From Xiphias gladius (Eukaryota; Chordata; Actinopteri; Istiophoriformes; Xiphiidae), in the NCBI RefSeq assembly GCF_016859285.1, contig NC_053413.1, positions 23,378,939-23,442,938 on the forward strand: DNA of 64,000 nt. The letters run 5' to 3'. Positions 1-11,554 of the stretch are shown here, in pieces; within the stretch, counting starts at the first letter, position 1, and each line of letters starts with the position of its first letter. A program made the translations under genes and the position numbers. The notes beneath the pieces were generated by a model that saw only the letters and a program-made list of their open reading frames with translations, had not been told where the DNA came from and did no database searches.

Positions 1-990
1 GCTCCTGCACTCAGGGGGAACCCACAGCACTCAGACTTAATCAATACAGATGCTACACTTTACAGCCACGCACTTGCCTCTTTTGGCACCCCGTCATAGT
101 TGGAGTTTCACGCAGATACACCTTTCTAGGAAGTCCTTGGTCTGACCAGCTATGCGTCAGTGACAGGATAGGTGATTTCCAACCCCACAGCAATCAATTA
201 AACACCCACCGGAGAATTCTGGCAGATAACGGGAGAAAAGGGGGGGTAGGGTTGGGGGTAGTGAAAGTGAGTGAGGAACCTGATCAAAGGAAAAGGCAGT
301 TGAGTGCGGAGCACAATAATAAGGGCTCTTGTTGTTGGAAATGAGATGAATTCATTTATTCCAAGGCTGGCGTTGTTGTTGTTGTTGTTGTTTAGTTTGT
401 TTAATCGGCGGTGTCGTTGTGAAGTGATGGTTTAAAGCTGACAGCTCTGCTAACGCGGGACCCCTATTTTTCTTGACCCTGAGTTGCTGCAGAGTGATGT
501 GTCTTTTAAGAGCACCTGAGAGGAAGCTAAGTGTGATAACGCTTTGCAAAATCTCAAAAGCCCTTCTCTCTTTCAGTCTCTAAATGGCATTTGCTGTTAT
601 TATGATGATAGCAAGCAAGATTGATCTGCTCTGGTGTAATCTCACATTGCCTGAGTGGACCTGGGTGGATGAGATCTGCCTCAGATTGATGAGGTCTAAT
701 GGATTCTTGTTTGGGTGCTCCTGATACCTTTAAGATCCGATGATACTGGCACGACACTGCATTTGAATTCTGCTTAAACAAATGACTTATCAAAACTTGT
801 GCCGTGTTGAGCTGTGAGTTTCTCTTCCTGTCGCTTACACGTGTGTAATGTTTCACCATGTCTGGAGAGATATATGAAGTTAACATGAGGACATAGCAAT
901 GTGCATAATGTGTGATGCAAATCATCCCCTGGGGGTCCAGTGCTCATGGTTAGAGCTTTGTTGGGAGTTTAATCAATCAGCCACAGCGCC

Positions 991-1063
991 TTAATTAATC
1001 GGCATGATGAACAGGAGAAATAATTGGTTTTCTGCCAGATGTGAATCTGTTGCAAACTAATGT
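991..1063. promoter_or_regulatory. TAAT-rich putative enhancer element, copy A
   Basis: The block starts with TTAATTAATCGGCATGAT and goes on through AATAATTGG, CCAGATGT and GAATCTG to AACTAATG. The same ordered words recur about 330 bp downstream (copy B, 1323-1408). TAATTA is the core site of many homeodomain factors. The shared order of words argues for a duplicated functional element rather than chance. Enhancer activity is inference. Confidence 0.4.
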
Positions 1064-1322
1064 CAGCCAATCGGGATCCAATTTGTAATCACAAAACTGA
1101 TCTGGACAACAAAACACTTAAAGGATCAGAGAATAATAAACACAAGAGACAATGGGGGTAATATGGTTTTGGATTTTAAATTCTGATAGGAGACTGCTGC
1201 TTGGAGCTCTTTTGCATTGTGCTGATATATAGTGTCAGAATCTTCATCAGTCTCACTGTTGAAATCTAGGATATACATTGGTATATGTCATTGTCTTTTT
1301 TCTTTTAGAAAACACACATATT

Positions 1323-1408
1323 GCTAATTAATTGGCATGATCAGCATGAGAAGAATTAATCAGGCTCCTCCCCAGATGTTTCTGAATGAATCTGCAGAAA
1401 ACTAATGA
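1323..1408. promoter_or_regulatory. TAAT-rich putative enhancer element, copy B
   Basis: This is the diverged partner of copy A. It has CTAATTAATTGGCATGATC, then GAATTAATC, CCAGATGT, GAATCTGCAG and AACTAATG in the same order. It differs by substitutions and a few short insertions, so the duplication is old. It lies in non-coding DNA with no transposon ends visible. Confidence 0.4.
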
Positions 1409-4400
1409 GAGGTGTCTGGTTTTCCATTGAAGCAGCAGATGTCATTAACTGCAGCGCACTCCGACAATACTGATCTTCCCCACTCCAATCAGACCAGGTA
1501 ACCAGTGGCTGAAACAAATGGAAAAGCACCGGAGCCAGTAAATAGCCAGAGCTGAGATTGGAAACCACTGGTTTAGCCCTCTGCCAGCAGAGCCAAATGG
1601 AAAAATAGCTTAGGCCTCTTATTAATGTCACAGTGGCTAGGCGGTAATTCCCCCAGGCTCTGTGTACCTCGGCTTGTTAATGAGTCACTGCTTATCAGTC
1701 AGCCTTGTTAACAGGCAGAGGCCTCCCATCCAAACCGCCTACTGCTATTGTGTACTAGCCGTACTGTGTATTAGCCAAATGTTCCCCCATCTTGGCACAC
1801 AGGAAGTCAACAGTAAACAACAGCAGCACACACAGGAAGTGGGCATCAAGCCAGCTAGAAAGAGCTGGTCTAGGGGGGAAGGAGCCCATTTTGTGGCAGG
1901 ATAAAGTGAACCACTGGCAGAGGCACACACATGCAGAGCCCTCCCGCCTGTAAATCTTACCACATTACGATTGGCCCACACTGCTCCCATCCTTTAATCC
2001 TTATTCATTATTGGCCTCAGCTGGAAGCATTGGACTTCATTCAGTTGTTCCGACCAGCAGAACTCGTCGAGGTAAATAAACTATTAGGCATGTTTCTTGT
2101 CACAAATGCAAACATTCTCCTGGGGTCTGGGATCAGGCTGCTGTGGATGTGAGGGCCAGGTGGCCGATGGGGGGCCAGTGCACGCTGCTCTATTTGCTGT
2201 CTAAAGAGTGCTCCGGCAGACGGACCCTCCACACTCCACAGCAGCCCCGGGGTAACTGGGTCAGCTGCACAGAACCAGGGCACAGCCGGCCAATTGCATG
2301 CCTAATCTGTGTCCTTCTGAGAGGCCCTTTCCATCCGCAGTGCATGGCTGCACATCCAGCTGTGGAAATGCATGTCAAATGGTGCGCAATTAGTGTCTCC
2401 CCGATTCGTTCACTCGCTCTAAGCAAGCCTGGTCACAGATAAATTCAGAAAAAAACAGAGTCGGTGCTGTCCTTGCCCCGACTTTAACATACATCTAACG
2501 AAGATGAGGCAGTGGAAATGGAAGAGCTGGGAGTCCAGGGGTGGTCAGGAATCTAAATGATCGTGACCCGCAGGCTGTTGGGCGCTGTATGATAATCAAC
2601 TCCATAACTCACGGGGGAGGCTTTTTGTCTCTCTTTCCTTCTTTGATGATGAAAAGAGACAATAAGTCTACATGTTTTTAATTCACTGTGTACTCTTGAG
2701 TACAGCGGTGATGGGCAGTCCTGCTCTTTCATGGCTCATCTGCTCTCACATTGATTTGCTGAGCTAATCGTTTTTCCTCTGATACATAACATTGAATTAT
2801 TTATGTTAAGTAGACCCTTCAGTTCCAGGACCTCTTAGCATGGAGATCTCCATTATGACAGCTTTAGCTGACTGCCTACCCTACCCTACTCCATCTTCTA
2901 CTTAACAGCTCTGCTGGTGTGTCATAACAACACCAATCAGACTGATCGGGAGAGATGTGAGCGATGGACCAGTGCTCTGCAGCTTACACACAACATTTAC
3001 CTCTGAAGCTGCAACACCACTATTTGCCACATTGCTCAAATGTCTGGACACTATAGAACAGTCAATACAAGATTCACATTTATATAGTTTCCTGTCTGCT
3101 GAATTTTTGGCACTGTTCTTGGTGCGGTGTGTGAGGTCCCACGAGAGCTCAGTTCCTTGTTTGCCAGTAAGAAAGGCAACAAAATGTCTGTGTTTCTTGC
3201 GCCAACGCCAACAGGACAAATTCATGCACTTTACTTGATGAAATTATACATTTTGATTCTGATTAATGTCTTCCTATGTAGCACAAATGGGCCAAGAATT
3301 TTAATTCCAAACCTTTTTGACAATGGCGATACTTGATTTAATTGCAGAATCTCTATTAGTTTTATTTCAGCATAGTTAATATGAATATTTGATTTTACTT
3401 TGATAGCAAAACAGAATGACAAAGAGACCTTGATTACAACTTAATGGTTTACAGCCTGCCCACTGAAAGTCTCTTAAGTCAGTGCTCCATCCCAGCTTCC
3501 TCTCTTCTCTCAGTTGCACTCTTTGGTGTGTTTTCTCATCTCCTATACACTGTCAGTCGTCCCAGCCTTAATTACTCTCCTTGACTGACATGATAATGCA
3601 AAACAGTGCTTAGGTGAAACCAAAGCAAGAATTGGTCATGCACAGTCAGGCCTCCCGCTAGGCACACCTTAATCAAATGTGACGTGTGTCTGAATGCGAG
3701 CCAAAATCGTTTTCGGACCCAAATAACGAACCGCTGCTTTCGTTTCAATGACGAGCTACACGGTCGGGGTCAGCACTCTGATGAGAGATTGATATTTCAT
3801 CAGCAGCACCTCAATCTGGAGATTGTTTTTGCATTTCTCATCTCCAACAGCTTTCGGGGCCTTGACAGGCCTCTATTTGCATTTGTTTAGCAATGACCTC
3901 ATCCCAGCTTCTTGGCACAGTCAGATTGTTTCTCACTTTTTACTGCTCTGACCACGGAGAGCTCACAGTGATAATCCTTCACTTTCCCAAACCTCATACA
4001 CAAACATGCAGAAACACACGTATGCATAATTCAACAGAAAGTAGAAACAGCTGATGTCGGTAAACAGAGCGGAAGTCCAGGAAGTGTGGTGCATGTGCCT
4101 GCATATCTGTGTGCATACATGTGTACACCATGCATGTGTACATGCGTGAACTTGCACCGTACACTCACTGATGTATTCAGATTTGTGAAATTGCGTGGGT
4201 GCGCACAAGAGAGTGCAAGGGATCTCTGAGGATGTATATTGCATGTGCAAATTAGGGAATGTCTACTAGAAGCCTTCTCACCTGCCCTATCATCTTGTGC
4301 TTCTGTGCCAAACACTCCGTGCAATTAAATTGCAACTGTAATGAGAAAATGCCAACGATTCTACCTGTGTCAATCAATTTTCTATGGATTAGGAGTCAAT

Positions 4401-5232
4401 CATGATGCTCTATTTCGCCATCGGCACAATTTGCCCTCTAAAGGTTGTATTACTGGCAGCCAGTCACTTGAGTGTTATGTAATTGGAAAAGCACATTGGA
4501 CAGTGTATTCCTGTTCACTTGGTGCTCACAGCAGGGATGATATCATTACAAAGTGCTTCTCTCATCAAATCCTCTCTTCCATCCGCTTTCAGCTGCGCTC
4601 GACTCGTCACGGGTTCAGCCACGACGAGTTTCAGGTGCCTGTATTATATGTGCGCGTTAAGTGCGTACACTCCCGTGTTGCTATTTGAGAAAGTACAAGA
4701 TGATTGCTGCTTATCTCCAGGTTGCATGAACTTCAGATATCGTCCACGCACGTGTGAGAAAGACAGAGAGACGCTGAGCAGGTGAACATGAAAGGAGGAG
4801 TGCCAGCGTGCGAGCGTGCGCCTGCTCTTGCGCTTCTTGTGTGAGTGCAAATCGAGTGACTGAAGATATCACGGAGGGAGGGAGAGAGAAAGAGAAGAGG
4901 AAGCCAAGGGGCAAGTGCGCTACACCAGCGAGGACCTGTAGTGTGCATGTGCGTGTGCCGCCCTGTGCCCACGTGCAAGTCACACACATTCCTCAAAAAC
5001 AACGGCAGAAATTCCACCGGGGTCTGGGTAGGTGGGGGTGTCCCATGTGCTTATTAACGGCTCTCTGATTCCCTTGTCATAATACAGGAAACAACGGAAA
5101 AGCCTCAAGTCAACAGACAAGGGGCACCACCGGAGACAGAAAGAGAGGGTCGGGGAGGTCAGGGGCCCAGGGAGGGACAGTGAGATGGGGAGAACAGGAG
5201 GCTGGTAGATAAAGAGGGAGAGAGGTGCTTAC

Positions 5233-5323
5233 CGTAGACAATGTTGCTGTGAACCGCAGCTGCGAGTAGTACTGTCAATAAGCTGGCACTCCATAGTGCT
5301 GAGGGGGCTGATGGGAAGGCCAT
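5233..5323 (-). CDS. first coding exon (signal peptide) of an unidentified secreted or membrane protein
   Basis: An ATG at 5323-5321 sits in an ideal Kozak context (CCCACCATGG), with an in-frame TGA nine codons upstream that fixes the start. The exon encodes 30 residues: MAFPSAPSALW, a hydrophobic core SLLTVLLAAAV, then HSNIVY. It stops one base into the next codon at a consensus donor (G|GTAAGC). A signal-peptide exon followed by a phase-1 intron is typical of vertebrate immunoglobulin-superfamily genes. The VY near the end faintly recalls myelin protein zero relatives, while nectin-like or CADM-like proteins are also possible. The remaining exons lie off the left edge, so the family is not assigned. 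A candidate 5'UTR splice (donor GTGAGT near 5508, acceptor CTGCAG near 5393) lies just upstream. Confidence 0.6.
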
Positions 5324-6266
5324 GGTGGGCGCACAGATCCGCCTGTCTCACTGAATCCTCAGGAGGGCAGAGGAGCTCTGGAGAGTCACCTGCAGGGAGA
5401 GCAGCAGCGAGATAAAGAAAACAAGCGGGGCATGCCGACTGGCCACTAATTGCGTCCCCAGCCATTGGTCGGCGGCTGCTGTGTAAACGCTTGGCCCACC
5501 CGTTACTCACGCGTTGCTCCATGGGTATTCATCGATCTGCTTGTGTCATACCATACTGAGAGAACTGAGGAGGGCGGGGGTAAGGGGAGGGGGGCGGTAA
5601 TAGAGCCAAACAGCGAAGGAGATGGTAACGGTGGCGTCGTAAAGGTGGTAATGAGGGGAGAAGAATGGGGGGGGGGGTTCATATAACTGTGAATTTATTC
5701 ATCTACTTTAACAAGCTGTGGAATGAAGGAAAACGAGTGTTTTGGACAGCACATAAACGAGCTCCAACTAACTCGCGCTAATTAGAAATAGCGCAATGGA
5801 ACATTCCCCCAGCTGGTCATGGGAAAATAGAGAAGAAGAAAGGAAACAACATCACAACAGCAGCGGAGCGATGCACCTGTCGCCCGCTGAGAATACGCTT
5901 CAGTCGTGCGGTTTGCACAAGACTGGAGACGGACAGACGTGCATAATAGCGTCTCAGGCTTTCGTTCTCTCGCTCTCTCGCGCTCTCTCTCTCTCACACA
6001 CACACACACAGGCGCACAAAACACACACACTCTCCCCTTCTCTCTCTCTCTAACGCACATTGCTTAAAATAGCAGTATCCTGCGCCGAGGTGAGCCCTCG
6101 GTCCCTCTGTGAAACGCTGCCTTGTTGTCCCCCCCCTGGGAGGGGACCGTGGATGGATTGTTGCCTGCGGGACGGGCGGGCGGTTAGGGCGGGGACAGAG
6201 GGTGGGACGGAGGAGTGGGGCGAGGGGGCACGGGATGGGTAGGGATGTAGGGGTTGGGTTGGGGGG

Positions 6267-6270
<4 letters not shown>

Positions 6271-6308
<38 letters not shown>
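6271..6308. repeat. (TG)n microsatellite
   Basis: About 19 uninterrupted TG units, flanked by G-rich sequence. Confidence 0.95.
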
Positions 6309-6309
<1 letters not shown>

Positions 6310-6866
6310 AGGGGGGGGCTGTGTTGATTGTTGCTCCAGCCCTTCCTGTTGAGTGATGGTGAGAAATGAAAACAAAACTAGAACAAGTGCGTCCATGGGA
6401 AATAATCCGGCCACTCCGGGCGAGATTTTTAACAAAAATTCACGCGACCTGCTCTTCCGTGGACACTTGTAATAGTAATGATGAGAATAATAGCCCAACA
6501 ATAATAACAGCTCGTGGTGGCTACCTGCATCGCTGCGACGGAGCGCGGGAGCACGAGAGCAGTGATTCTCAGTTCAGTTCGGAGCGTGTTTTCTAACACC
6601 TTCTCCCTCGCTCGCAGAAATATCTGATACTAATGGGATGAGATTTAGAGACTCTTGTAAAGGCTGGGGAGAGGTGGCTGCTGCACAAAGCGCGCAGTTG
6701 TAATGCTTTTTTTTTTTTTTTTTGCCAACGGAGCTGGGACAGAAGAGGAAGGGGAGAGGAGTCGGGTAAAAGCTCAGGCAGCCCGGCAACAAAACGCATA
6801 TTCAGAGTAAATTAGAAAAACACGCAGGGATTATACAGCTCTCTCCCTGGGCTGGCATAATGGATT

Positions 6867-6892
<26 letters not shown>
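6867..6892. repeat. (AC)n microsatellite
   Basis: About 13 AC units followed by an imperfect continuation (ACTCACACTC and GCGCGCGCAC). A second (AC)n tract of about 12 units lies at 7075-7098. Confidence 0.95.
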
Positions 6893-6899
<7 letters not shown>

Positions 6900-9000
6900 C
6901 ACGCGCGCGCACACATACACACACACCCTGCCACCTACCCTGAGTGCGCACACAGACACATTCCTGGAGACGGAAAAGCGTCAGCACTGACAGGTGTCTC
7001 CTGTCCGCCCTACAGGCTACAGCCTAACCCTGGACAATAACACAAATTGCGAAGCAGTGCTCTGTAATAACCGCGCACACACACACACACACACACACCG
7101 TTAGATTCCGCCTCCGGAGTCGGGTTTTGTTGGCGCTGGTCTCCAATAAGGTCCCCAGTAAGGTCCCCGCTTTGATGCGCAGCAGTCGCTTGTCCGGAGC
7201 CTCCTCTCAATCTGCTTTTATCGACTTTTTTTTTTTTTTTTTTTTATCTCCTCGTTCCTTCGCCCGACTCCTTGTTTTTCTTGCTTTTTCCTCCTCTCTC
7301 TCTCTCTCTCTTTCTCTCCCTCACTCTCTCACTCCGTGTTTGTATCTCTATCTCTCGCTCGCTCGCTCGCTCCCTCTCCACGGCTACCGTTCACTGCAGC
7401 AAAAACAGTCTGTCTGAAAGACGAGAGGGAGGGGAGGGGACAAGGCAGGGAGGGAGGCAGGAAAGGGAGGGAGGGAGGGAGGGGATTTTAATACGATTTG
7501 GCCCGTACCACCGGGGATAACAGGGCCAGAGCAGGGGCCTACTGGCTGAGAGCAACATTAAGGAGATGGAGCAGATAGGGAAGTGTGATCTCACCATACC
7601 GAAAAATCATCATAACGTTCCTATAATACTCCACAGTGAGTCCGCCCCGACCTTATCGGGCTATGGCACATGGTGTTTTAGTAGCTGGTGTGGCAGTGCG
7701 TTACCGTAGGATTTCCCGGGATAGCTCTGCTCCCCTTATCTACAGGTTTGATACCGAGTAGGTTGAGTATCCCGCTGATATTTTATCACAGGATTAGGCC
7801 TACACCCCCCCCCCCGGGATGACGCAGCAGAGGTCACCCGAAGTTGATTGTCACGGTTCTCAGTGGCCTGTAATGTTTCTTATCGCCGACATTATGGAGC
7901 TATTACTCCTATCTCGCAGTCAGGCGCAGCGCTATTTCCCGTAGGCCTGATCATTTGCAATATGGTGATGTTATTACTGAGTCCTCGGCCTTGTGGAGTT
8001 GTGCGACTTGCTCTATCTCAGTGTGTCATATCCCTACAACAGCCTACTGCTCGCCTGCGCTTCTGACACTGACTTCATTGTAGCTTTCTATATCTTTTAT
8101 CACCTCAAAGTTTGTATAATAACCCCGTGGCATCGTAATGTTTCTACCCCCTGGGAATGGTTACTTTGCCAATATCTATAATCTATAATCATAGAGTGCT
8201 CTATATGGGCTAGTTCTGACGTTTCATGCGTCAAGGCCCGTTTGGGAATCAGGAGGGGGGGGGGGTGTTCAACTTGCCAGAGAGGATTAAGGATTAGTTT
8301 TACTGGCGGATTAGGTCTGTGTGTGGGGAGGCATGATGGGGTTAAACATGGATGGCGACAGCCGCACGACAGCCCAATCAGTGGTGGTGGCTACAAGCTG
8401 AAGCCGGGGGAGGTGGGTTTTGGAGAAAATACAAAATAATAAAAGCCACGGGGAGCCGGGGGGGGTTAGAGGAGTCGGGGCGTTTGAGAGATCTTCAAGC
8501 AAGCAGCTGCTTTCCACACTAAAAAAAAAAAAAAACAAAAAAACAAATAGCTCTGCTCTGGGCCCCCACGATTGGGATAATGTAGGTTTTTTTCCTCAAG
8601 CAGAAAACTAAAGTCCACCTTCAAGGGTCCTTGAAAGGATCCCAGAGAGGTCCCCACTCTGATTGAACTAAAGCAACAAAATAAAAACACACACACAGCG
8701 ACCGCTGCGATCCTCATGCGCTGCTCACCACATCGTGTTTAGAGTCTGTAATTCAATACGAAATCTGCACACAAAAAATCCTGAGACGACACCATTTTCT
8801 GGCACTATGAGTCATTAATGTTCAAAGTAAACCGGAGTCTTTATCTCTCCTTCTGTCCCTAAAACCAAACGGGAGCATCTGGCATCATTAAACACTTGTT
8901 ACGAGGGCGAGAAAAAGGGGCTTTAAATGTTTTGTCATTGGCGCTGCACTGGAAAAGCTTTTGCTCTGGTTTATGTGACCGACTAGCCCCAGGTGCTGAA

Positions 9001-9060
9001 AGCGCGCGCGAGCGAGCGAGCGTGCGTGCCCGCGTGCGAGCGAGCGAGCGAGCGCGCGCG
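9001..9060. repeat. CpG-rich GAGC/GCGC tandem repeat
   Basis: The tract is built from GAGCGAGCGAGCG and GCGCGCGCG blocks. It is the densest CpG stretch in the left end and may mark a CpG-island edge. It contains no open coding exon. Confidence 0.8.
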
Positions 9061-9346
9061 CCTGTCCACTGAGTTTCACACGGCGAGGCTGCACGGTGCA
9101 GTCGTGTCCTGCGGTGCCTACGTGATGACCGTGTAAGACCAGAGCCTGAGCGCGCAGCCCCGGCAGCAGCTAACCGGTGGGCTACGGAGCCCGCGCTGTG
9201 CTGCTACAGCGGAGCTGTGGTCCCTGGCTTTATCAAGGCGCTGACCTCTTGCGCGCTGAAAAGGCTTGTCCATGTGAAATGGCCATTAAAATTCAGTCCA
9301 GACGCACTGAGTGTTTGGCCTCTGCGAAATAAACACATTCAGGGTA

Positions 9347-9347
<1 letters not shown>

Positions 9348-9381
<34 letters not shown>
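9348..9381. repeat. (CTGT)n microsatellite
   Basis: About eight CTGT units in a row, followed by degenerate CTCTGTCTATCT sequence. Confidence 0.95.
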
Positions 9382-9545
9382 GCTCTGTCTATCTGGCTCT
9401 CTATCTATTCTCCCATCATCCGTCGCATCTGTAGGCAGAGCAGCCTGGCAAGATACGTCCTGCCTGCAAAAGATGTAAAACAATGTCTGTGCCTTTTCTT
9501 TTTTCTATCTCCTGTCATCCAAAAAGCCACAACCCTTTTTATTCT

Positions 9546-9619
9546 CATCTCTGCCGGGACTCGAACCCGGAGCCTCTGGATTAGAAGTCCAGCGCGCTAT
9601 TCCATTGCGCCACAGAGAC
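9546..9619 (-). tRNA. tRNA-Arg (anticodon TCT), intronless
   Basis: On the minus strand the sequence folds into a full cloverleaf of 74 nt including the discriminator. The acceptor stem is GTCTCTG with CAGAGAT. The D arm has GCGC paired with GCGC, and the anticodon stem CTGGA pairs with TCCAG. The loop CTTCTAA gives anticodon TCT, and the T arm is CCGGG-TTCGAGT-CCCGG. Box A (TGGCGCAATGG) and box B (GGTTCGAGTCC) for RNA polymerase III are both intact. A T run (TTTTT) follows about 20-25 nt downstream as terminator. Many vertebrate tRNA-Arg(TCT) genes carry a short intron after the anticodon, but this one has none. It delivers arginine at AGA codons. Confidence 0.93.
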
Positions 9620-11285
9620 TGAGGCACATTTTTTTCCATCAAAAGCGGGTTTATAACTCCCCCTCCCAGCCCTGCGCAGCATCCTCACCATCCCTCAGCA
9701 TCAGGACCGCAGCCCCGTGGATAGTAATTTGCCGCCCTGTAGGGGGTGCTGCCGCCGCATAATCATTAGTCTCTTTGTGACTCATTGAGACGGCGAGAGC
9801 CCCCGCTCTCCACCCCCATCGCTTTCACGCAGGTTATCTCGTCAAAACATCATAATGGTGATATTATCGGAGCAAAACCAAAAGATGGAACATCTTACAT
9901 CGTAAATGCATCAATAACTTTGAAGCAAAGTGCTCATTCCTTGCAGGGAATGTCTCCAGTGAACAGTCCATGTTTTTTTATTGCCTCGGCTTCTGGTTTA
10001 CTCTAAAAATAGAATATATTTCTACAGATTTGGTGTGAACAGACTATAAGTAAATCCAGTCTTATACTCTGCAGAGTTCGAGCAAATTTCCCCGTCGGTC
10101 GCAACAGAGAGCTGCAGGCCGAATGGACCCCTGGCTCGGGCGGCCGTGAGCTTGTGGCACGGATCAGACTCAACGCAGGGAATCATCTAGATGCCAAATT
10201 TACTGCAACCAGACCAAAAGTCACATCGAGAGAGAGCCACTGTGCAAGTGCAGATAATTATGTCGAGCGGGCAACAGTTAAATATAGAGATGATCATCCA
10301 TTAACGGAGCTGATATGGCTCTTGGGGGAATATAACACTATGAAAAGCATTAAATTAACCCGTTTTATAAAAACTGACAGTTGCTGTAGAGAGTTAACTG
10401 TGTCCTTTACAGGCAATATGTTTGATCATATGCGTGGCGAATGAATAAAATTTTGTCAATAGAAAACTGAACACAAATGCAAGTTGACCAGCATTTTTCT
10501 TCCAAGCCACCAGTAGCAAACCCATGAACTAATCTTGTTGGAGCTGGCTAGACTAGGTGGTCGCGTTGTGTGTCTCTCAGTGCAAGTTCAGTTGAACCAA
10601 GCCGAAGCATTTTCAAACCGGCTGACGCAAAACAGTTTGGGTGCAGCTTCCACCGCGGAACGATTTTCTTTGCTGTTTTTTTTTCTCCACCCCCATCCGC
10701 ATTTGTTTCTGTACCCTGCATAAATTGAGTTGGACCTGACATTACACCACGGCTTGCTTTTATTCACACTAGAGGACAAAAGCTGTTCAGGTGCTCCCGT
10801 GCGTCACAGTGGGAGGTAGGGCCTGAGGCAGGCTGCCGGTGAGGTGCCTGTTCACTTACACAGCTTCCACCGCTGGGCTGCCTCTCCACATTTCAGCCCC
10901 CCTCTTTCCTCGTGTTAAAAATGCATCTGAGCAGCTGCGGCCTGGAGAAGGTAAAATATGAATGACAGCCTACAGTAAACAGTCGCTCTACAGACACTAA
11001 CACACATTCCTGTACACGGAGGCGACAGACAGACACACACACACTGGTTTGGCTGGCAGTGACCGAGCAAAGTGATTAATGAATTTGACGTTGCAGCACT
11101 ATTAGACAAATTACATAATGATATTACATGTAGGACATGTCTAATTTTGGCTGCTGGTTGTTAACACAAACAACAAGTGTGAAATAAACTAGGTCACATT
11201 TACATGCACTTTGCACTCTTGCTGCTGACCCCAAAGCTTTCCAGAGTATAATTAATTCCTAGGGACAAAACATCACAACACCTTT
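9620..11285. other. intergenic stretch between the tRNA and sdhc
   Basis: No exon, RNA gene or intact mobile element is recognised. Open frames here are short and lack splice context. The right end merges into the sdhc polyadenylation region. Confidence 0.5.
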
Positions 11286-11309
11286 TCTGCATAGAGCATA
11301 ATATATTTC

Positions 11310-11319
11310 TTTATTTATT
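11310..11319 (-). terminator. sdhc polyadenylation signals
   Basis: Two overlapping AATAAA hexamers on the minus strand (11319-11314 and 11315-11310) lie about 130 nt past the sdhc stop codon. They predict a short 3'UTR of roughly 160 nt, with cleavage near 11290. Confidence 0.7.
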
Positions 11320-11449
11320 ACTTTGATGAAATGGGGCCTGCAGTAGGCCAAAACAGAACATATACACAAAATTCCCACAGTGCATCCAGTCCACATTCCC
11401 CTCAACACTGTCCTCTCCTCTCCTTTCTGCTCATCTCCTGCTCCCGTGC

Positions 11450-11554
11450 TCACAGCAAAGCCATGGCTATGGAGGTGACGATGGACAGACCAATAACTGT
11501 GTAGCCGGTGCGGTAGACCTCGGGGATTTTGAAGCCCTTTCCTATGTCCCACCA
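11450..11554 (-). CDS. sdhc: sdhc exon 6 (last coding exon)
   Basis: Acceptor TTCAG precedes TGG. It encodes [14 protein letters not shown], then the third transmembrane helix ending in IAMALL and a TGA stop. The motif aligns with WDLGKGLKIPQLY of human SDHC. Confidence 0.95.
   Translation of the reverse strand, partial: WWDIGKGFKIPEVYRTGYTVIGLSIVTSIAMALL

Larger units (their letters stand above)
1..5232. other. presumed first intron of the signal-peptide gene; no coding exon seen
   Basis: No convincing exon was found here. If the exon at 5233-5323 is read correctly, this stretch is the 5' part of its first intron. It contains a short (TTG)n tract near 372-390 and a duplicated TAAT-rich element at 991-1063 and 1323-1408. 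Several non-repetitive blocks, for example 2050-2110 and 3690-3850, have the even base composition of regulatory DNA. Conservation cannot be judged from one sequence. Confidence 0.4.
5324..9545. other. upstream region of the signal-peptide gene, low-complexity and CpG-rich in parts
   Basis: No coding exon is supported. The stretch holds CT/CA tracts (5960-6050), a (TG)n tract, two (AC)n tracts, a poly-T run, GGGA-type purine repeats (7425-7485) and a CpG-rich GAGC repeat (9001-9060). This mix suits a 5' promoter-proximal region of the minus-strand gene to its left. No TATA box or start site can be named with confidence. Confidence 0.4.

Noticed and set aside
7200-7600. Possible coding in the CT-rich block
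   Set aside because: The open frames on both strands come from poly-T, (CT)n and GGGA repeats.
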